Source of the DNA: Jeotgalibacillus alimentarius
Lineage (GTDB): Bacteria; Bacillota; Bacilli; Bacillales; Jeotgalibacillaceae
NCBI RefSeq assembly: GCF_000829445.1
Contig: NZ_JXRQ01000017.1
Location: 434,001 to 498,000, forward strand
Direction: 5' to 3'
Length of the DNA stretch: 64,000 nucleotides
Shown here in pieces: positions 57,575 to 64,000 of the stretch (positions within the stretch are counted from its first letter, which is position 1; every line of letters begins with the position of its first letter). The notes under the pieces are model-generated. The model had not been told where the DNA came from and searched no databases. It was given only the letters and a program-made list of their open reading frames with translations. The position numbers and the translations under genes are program-made.

Positions 57575-59389
57575 ATGGGAAATATTCAGCAGCTTGATGA
57601 ATTTCTGGCCAATAAAATTGCTGCCGGAGAAGTGGTGGAGCGTCCTGCTTCAGTTGTAAAAGAGCTCATGGAAAACGCCATTGATGCCCATTCAACCATC
57701 ATTGATATTGACCTTACAGAAGCAGGCCTCTCTAAAATCAGAATGAAAGATAATGGAGATGGAATATTAGAAGAAGATCTTCTTAAAGCTTTTTCAAGGC
57801 ATGCCACGAGTAAAATTAAAAACGAACATGACCTTTTCAGAATTAAAACGCTTGGCTTTAGAGGTGAGGCGCTTCCGAGTATCGCCTCAGTTGCTAAAGT
57901 GGAAATCACTTCTTCAACAGGCGATCGTGGCACAAAAGCAGTCATACACGGCGGTAAGTGTATCAGTCAGGAAGCATCCGCTGCCAGAAAAGGTACGGAT
58001 ATTAAAGTAGAGGAATTATTCTACAATACACCTGCACGCCTGAAATATATGAAAACCATTAATACTGAGCTCGGCAATATTACTGATATTGTTAACCGGC
58101 TAGCGCTTTCTCACCCTGAGATTTCGATCAGGCTTATTCATAACGGCAAGACGCTTCTTCACACAAATGGCCAGGGTGACGTGAGGCAAGTGTTATCTGC
58201 CATCTATGGGTTACAGACTGTAAAGAAGATGATTCCTTTTGAAGGGGAGTCACTCGACTTTAAGATATCGGGATGGGCGGCATATCCTGAAGTGACACGT
58301 GCTTCAAAGAGTTATATCTCTCTTCTCGTGAACGGCAGGTATATAAAAAATTACGGGCTAACGCAGGCTGTGCTTGAGGGGTACAGAACGCTTCTTCCGA
58401 TCGGAAGGTTTCCTGTCATTCTGTTGTCAGTGGAAATGGACCCTCTTTTAGTGGATGTGAACGTTCATCCATCAAAACAGGAAGTAAGGTTCAGTAAAGA
58501 AAAAGAGTTACAGCATGTTATTGCTGAAACGCTGAAACGCTCATTCCGTAATGAAACGTTAATTCCAAGCGGGGTTAGTGAAAAGAAAGAACCGAAAAGA
58601 GTTTCTGAACAGACTTCTTTTGACTGGGCGGCACCGGTTACAAAACCTTCAGCCAGTCATAAAGAGCCTGAAACGGTTAGAGAAGCCAGCGCTGAAATGA
58701 CTGATGTGAAAGCACCGGAGGAACAGCTCTTTGACGAGCGGGAAGCAGCAGCCCCTGACCCGTCTGAGATTAAAGAAGTTGAAAAAGCAATTGAACCTGA
58801 AAGAAAAAGAATACCGGATATGTCTGTCATTGGACAGGCTCATGGCACTTATATTATCTGTCAAAGTGATGATGGACTCTATATGATAGACCAGCATGCG
58901 GCACAGGAAAGAATCAAGTATGAATATTTCAGGGAAAAGCTTGCTGAAGATCATCATGAGATGCAGGATCTGCTGGTGCCTATTACGTTTGACTTCCCGC
59001 CGGATCAATTCCTCAAGATTAAAGAAGATATTCATCTGCTTTATCAATCGGGAATTGAAGCGGAAGAATTCGGGGGTAACAGTTTAATTGTAAGGTCGCA
59101 TCCGGTTTGGTTTCCGAAGGGTGAAGAAAGCGGAATTATTGAAGACATGATTGAGCAGATTCTGACTGACAAAAAGATAGACCGGTATAAATTAAGAGAA
59201 GAAGCTGCGATTTTAATGAGTTGTAAAAAGTTTATTAAAGCAAATCACTATTTAACTCAAAAAGATATGGAATCACTGATCAGTCAGCTTTCTGAATGTA
59301 ATGACCCTTTCACTTGCCCACACGGCAGACCGGTTGTGATTCATTTTTCATCCTATGAGATGGAAAAAATGTTTAAACGGGTGATGTGA
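57575..59389 (+). CDS. mutL: DNA mismatch repair endonuclease MutL
   Basis: GHKL ATPase and nicking endonuclease, 604 residues. N-terminal ATPase motifs [27 protein letters not shown]; a linker of about 330-420; and a C-terminal endonuclease domain with [12 protein letters not shown] (from D439), [12 protein letters not shown] and CPHGRP, the metal-binding signatures of MutL in organisms without MutH. AAGGAGGG precedes ATG 57575. glpP starts 25 bp after the stop. Confidence 0.97.
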   Translation: MGNIQQLDEFLANKIAAGEVVERPASVVKELMENAIDAHSTIIDIDLTEAGLSKIRMKDNGDGILEEDLLKAFSRHATSKIKNEHDLFRIKTLGFRGEALPSIASVAKVEITSSTGDRGTKAVIHGGKCISQEASAARKGTDIKVEELFYNTPARLKYMKTINTELGNITDIVNRLALSHPEISIRLIHNGKTLLHTNGQGDVRQVLSAIYGLQTVKKMIPFEGESLDFKISGWAAYPEVTRASKSYISLLVNGRYIKNYGLTQAVLEGYRTLLPIGRFPVILLSVEMDPLLVDVNVHPSKQEVRFSKEKELQHVIAETLKRSFRNETLIPSGVSEKKEPKRVSEQTSFDWAAPVTKPSASHKEPETVREASAEMTDVKAPEEQLFDEREAAAPDPSEIKEVEKAIEPERKRIPDMSVIGQAHGTYIICQSDDGLYMIDQHAAQERIKYEYFREKLAEDHHEMQDLLVPITFDFPPDQFLKIKEDIHLLYQSGIEAEEFGGNSLIVRSHPVWFPKGEESGIIEDMIEQILTDKKIDRYKLREEAAILMSCKKFIKANHYLTQKDMESLISQLSECNDPFTCPHGRPVVIHFSSYEMEKMFKRVM

Positions 59390-59414
59390 ATCAAAATTGT
59401 AAAGGATGTGCCCC

Positions 59415-59972
59415 ATGGAAATAAGTGATCAGAAAATACTTCCGGCGATCCATTCGATGAAGGATTTTGACAAAATGCTGAAATATTCATTCGAATATGG
59501 TGTTTTTCTGGACCTTCACGTCGGTATGCTGAAGAGCGTTTTTGCGTATGCCAATCAGCATGATAAAAAAATGTTTCTGCATATGGATTTAATTCAGGGT
59601 TTATCCAATGATGAATATGCAGCTGAATATATTTGTCAGACAGTGAAGCCCTATGGAATTATTTCCACCAGAAAAAATGTCATAAAAAGAGCGCGGGAAC
59701 TTAATGTTAAAGCGATTCAGCGGACTTTCGTCATTGATTCTAATGCGTTTAAAAGAAGTGTTGAGCAGATCAGACACTCTGATCCGGATTACATTGAACT
59801 GCTTCCTGGTGTGATTCCTAAAATGATTGAGAGACTGAAAGAAGAGACGGGTAAACCGATTATTGCCGGAGGATTAATTGATCATCACGATGAAGTATTT
59901 TCAGCCTTGGATGCCGGTGCGAGTGCGATTACCACCTCATCAAAAGAGTTATGGTCATATTTTGGGAAATAG
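59415..59972 (+). CDS. glpP: Glycerol operon antiterminator GlpP
   Basis: RNA-binding antiterminator that responds to glycerol-3-phosphate. 185 residues with a TIM-barrel-like fold: SMKDFDKMLKYSFEYGVFLDLHVGML, KMFLHMDLIQGLSNDEYAAEYICQ, YIELLPGVIPKMI, PIIAGGLIDHHDEV. I take ATG 59415; ATG 59406 is within the AAAGGATG ribosome-binding site. The leaders of glpF and glpD contain the terminators and shared motif it would act on. Confidence 0.94.
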   Translation: MEISDQKILPAIHSMKDFDKMLKYSFEYGVFLDLHVGMLKSVFAYANQHDKKMFLHMDLIQGLSNDEYAAEYICQTVKPYGIISTRKNVIKRARELNVKAIQRTFVIDSNAFKRSVEQIRHSDPDYIELLPGVIPKMIERLKEETGKPIIAGGLIDHHDEVFSALDAGASAITTSSKELWSYFGK

Positions 59973-59973
59973 T

Positions 59974-60002
59974 TTGACAGCGTTTTCAATATCTGATAAT
60001 AT
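59974..60002 (+). promoter_or_regulatory. Sigma-A promoter of glpFK, overlapped by a cre site
   Basis: TTGACA (59974-59979), 17 bp, TAATAT (59997-60002). TTGACAGCGTTTTCA (59974-59988) fits the cre consensus WTGNAANCGNWNNCW with one mismatch and covers the -35, so CcpA would compete with polymerase. A similar overlap is known for B. subtilis glpFK. Confidence 0.85.
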
Positions 60003-60009
60003 CGTTTAC

Positions 60010-60090
60010 AAGTTAATAAGACGTGAAGAGACTAAGAGACTCACAGATCCTGCATTTACTAATAAGGGGGGATTCTGTGAGTCTTTTTTT
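60010..60090 (+). promoter_or_regulatory. glpF leader: GlpP target and antiterminable terminator
   Basis: AAGTTAATAAGACG (60010-60023) followed by GAAGAGACTAAGAG, then the terminator GACTCACAGATCC / GGATTCTGTGAGTC (60038-60050 / 60070-60083, one bulge) and seven Ts. The glpD leader carries the same AAGTTAATAA...G-AGAGA motif before its terminator. GlpP bound to glycerol-3-phosphate is expected to prevent termination. Confidence 0.8.
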
Positions 60091-60113
60091 CTTTTCCGGA
60101 AGGAGGATCAGAT

Positions 60114-62430
<2,317 letters not shown>

Positions 62431-62455
62431 TCCTGTTTTATGATAATATGATAGT

Positions 62456-62535
62456 AAGTTAATAAACGGGGTAGAGAGCAGAGAGGCCTGGATTCATTAT
62501 GGAGTTATTCATATGGATTCGGCCTCTCTCTTTTT
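62456..62535 (+). promoter_or_regulatory. glpD leader: GlpP target and antiterminable terminator
   Basis: AAGTTAATAAACG (62456-62468), then GGGTAGAGAGC, then a terminator with arms AGAGAGGCC (62480-62488) and GGCCTCTCT (62521-62529) and a T-run. The first element matches that of the glpF leader, so both operons are likely antiterminated by GlpP. A weak TAATAT or TATGAT -10 lies at about 62440-62450. Confidence 0.8.
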
Positions 62536-62608
62536 ACTTTTACAATTTTTCACAGCTGGTTGGATTGTCATAGCGTTTAAGCAGTTTATATGAAGGAGGA
62601 AATAGTCG

Positions 62609-64000
62609 ATGAATTTTTCAAGTGTTAACAGAGCAGAGAAATTAAAAAAAATGTCTGAAGAAGTTTATGACCTCGTTATTATCGGTGGAGGTATCACAGG
62701 TGCAGGTATCGCTCTTGATGCAGTTACCCGCGGTATGAGTGTAGCAGTAATTGAAATGCAGGATTTCGCCGGCGGTACATCAAGCCGATCAACTAAGCTT
62801 GTGCATGGCGGTTTGCGTTACTTAAAACAGTTTGAAGTGAAACTCGTTGCAGAAGTAGGGAAAGAAAGAGAGATCGTGTATGAAAACGCTCCTCATGTGA
62901 CATCTCCCGAATGGATGATGCTGCCGATCCATAAAGGCGGTACATTCGGAAAGTTTTCGACTTCAGTCGGACTGCGCGTCTATGACTATTTAGCGGGAGT
63001 TAAAAAGCAGGAGCGAAGAAAAATGCTCAATGCCCGGGAAGCGACTGAAAAAGAGCCTCTGGTTAAACAGGAAGGGCTTAAGGGAGCGGGTTACTACGTT
63101 GAGTACCGTACAGATGACGCACGACTTACAATGGAAATTATTAAAAAAGCAGTAGAAAATGGAGCAGACTTTATCAATTATGTTAAAGCAGAGCGTTTCA
63201 CTTATGATAAGAAAAAAGTATCAGGTGTAGAAGTGAAAGATCAGCTGGATGGTTCCACGCAGACCATTCTAGGCAGAAAAGTGATTAATGCTGCAGGGCC
63301 GTGGGTTGATAAAGTTCGAAATAAAGATTATTCAACTAATGACAAAGAGCTACAGCTGACAAAAGGGGTGCATCTGGTTCTTGATCAGTCGGTATTCCCG
63401 CTGAATCAGGCACTTTACTTCGATACGCCTGATGGCAGAATGATGTTTGCAATCCCGAGAGATGGAAAAGCGTATATCGGAACGACTGATACGTTTTATG
63501 GCACAGATAAAGATACGGCAAATCCTAAAATGACCTATGAAGACCAGCAATATATTATTGACGCAATTAATTATATGTTCCCAGGAGTCAATGTGACAGA
63601 GGAGCATGTTGAATCAAGCTGGGCCGGTGTACGTCCGCTGATTTTTGAAAAAGGTAAGGATCCTTCAGAAATCTCACGTAAAGATGAAGTGTGGGAGCAC
63701 GACAGCGGCTTGATCACCATTGCGGGAGGTAAGCTGACAGGTTACCGCAAAATGGCAGAACACGTAGTGGACCTTGCAGCAGAGCGGTTAAAAAAAGAAG
63801 CGAAAAAATCATTCTCTAAAGGAAAAACCAAAAACATGCCGCTATCAGGAGCTGGTTTTGGCGGATCTAAAGGCTATCGTCAATTTATAGACCGGAAAGC
63901 TAAAGAGGCGCTGCAATATGGTTTAACAGAGCTGGAAGGCAAAAAGATTGCTGAGTTCTATGGTACGAATGCAGATAAGCTGTACACGCTTGCGCATGCT
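62609..64000 (+). CDS. glpD: Glycerol-3-phosphate dehydrogenase GlpD (3' end beyond window)
   Basis: FAD-dependent membrane-associated enzyme that oxidises glycerol-3-phosphate to dihydroxyacetone phosphate and feeds quinones. The window holds the first 464 codons of about 555. FAD motif [18 protein letters not shown] (about 21-38), [37 protein letters not shown], and [17 protein letters not shown] lies nine bases before ATG 62609. It is cut by the window edge, not by mutation. Confidence 0.96.
   Translation, partial: MNFSSVNRAEKLKKMSEEVYDLVIIGGGITGAGIALDAVTRGMSVAVIEMQDFAGGTSSRSTKLVHGGLRYLKQFEVKLVAEVGKEREIVYENAPHVTSPEWMMLPIHKGGTFGKFSTSVGLRVYDYLAGVKKQERRKMLNAREATEKEPLVKQEGLKGAGYYVEYRTDDARLTMEIIKKAVENGADFINYVKAERFTYDKKKVSGVEVKDQLDGSTQTILGRKVINAAGPWVDKVRNKDYSTNDKELQLTKGVHLVLDQSVFPLNQALYFDTPDGRMMFAIPRDGKAYIGTTDTFYGTDKDTANPKMTYEDQQYIIDAINYMFPGVNVTEEHVESSWAGVRPLIFEKGKDPSEISRKDEVWEHDSGLITIAGGKLTGYRKMAEHVVDLAAERLKKEAKKSFSKGKTKNMPLSGAGFGGSKGYRQFIDRKAKEALQYGLTELEGKKIAEFYGTNADKLYTLAHA

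Noticed and set aside
58649-59047. 132-codon minus-strand frame inside mutL
   Set aside because: Antisense to conserved MutL endonuclease motifs; no independent signals and no recognisable protein.

Overview
This 64 kb window is a contiguous stretch of ordinary chromosome from an endospore-forming member of the Bacillales (Firmicutes). The gene order closely follows the Bacillus subtilis dxr-to-glpD region: rasP, proS, polC, the rimP-nusA-infB operon, rbfA, truB, ribF, rpsO, pnp, the dipicolinate and lysine genes, rnjB, spoIIIE, ymfC, a nucleoside ABC transporter, ymfFHIJK, rodZ, pgsA, cinA, recA, rny, ymdB, spoVS, korAB, miaB, ricA, cotE, mutSL and glpPFKD. Spore genes (dpaAB, spoIIIE, spoVS, cotE) and the moderately low GC content fit a Bacillaceae/Caryophanaceae relative, perhaps Jeotgalibacillus. 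That genus guess rests on general resemblance and was not tested. I saw no rRNA, tRNA, CRISPR, prophage or insertion sequence.

Region by region: 1-7.5 kb holds membrane proteolysis (RasP), ProRS and the replicative polymerase PolC. 7.5-17.3 kb is the translation and RNA-metabolism block, including NusA, IF2, RbfA, TruB, S15 and PNPase. It carries two leader RNAs, one before rimP-nusA and one before rpsO. 17.4-24 kb holds a zinc peptidase, the dipicolinate synthase genes and asd-dapG-dapA, which supply the shared intermediate of dipicolinate and lysine. 24-28 kb encodes RNase J2 and SpoIIIE. 28.2-34.2 kb is a GntR regulator followed by a BMP-type lipoprotein and a nucleoside-type ABC transporter. 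34.2-41.7 kb holds the ymfF-ymfK cluster, RodZ, PgsA and CinA. 41.8-51 kb holds LexA-boxed recA, RNase Y, YmdB, SpoVS, a 2-oxoacid:ferredoxin oxidoreductase, MiaB and RicA. 51-54.2 kb is a small accessory insertion between ricA and cotE. 54.3-64 kb holds CotE, MutS/MutL and the glycerol genes, with glpD running off the end.

The least ordinary part is the 51-54.3 kb insertion. It contains an aldehyde dehydrogenase with a consensus cre site, an unrecognised 114-residue protein behind a near-consensus sigma-B promoter, and a convergent LacI-family regulator. Three perfect palindromes accompany the regulator: one on its own promoter, one 17 bp upstream of the cotE sporulation promoter, and a 40-bp palindrome that joins the two convergent stop codons. 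A second strong signal is a nested hairpin directly after the ymfI stop codon. Its outer 13-bp stem would bury both the ribosome-binding site and the ATG of ymfJ. A third is a pair of perfect inverted repeats around the ymfC/nucleoside-transporter promoter region. These are inferences from sequence symmetry and position. Everything else is well-known Bacillales core genome.
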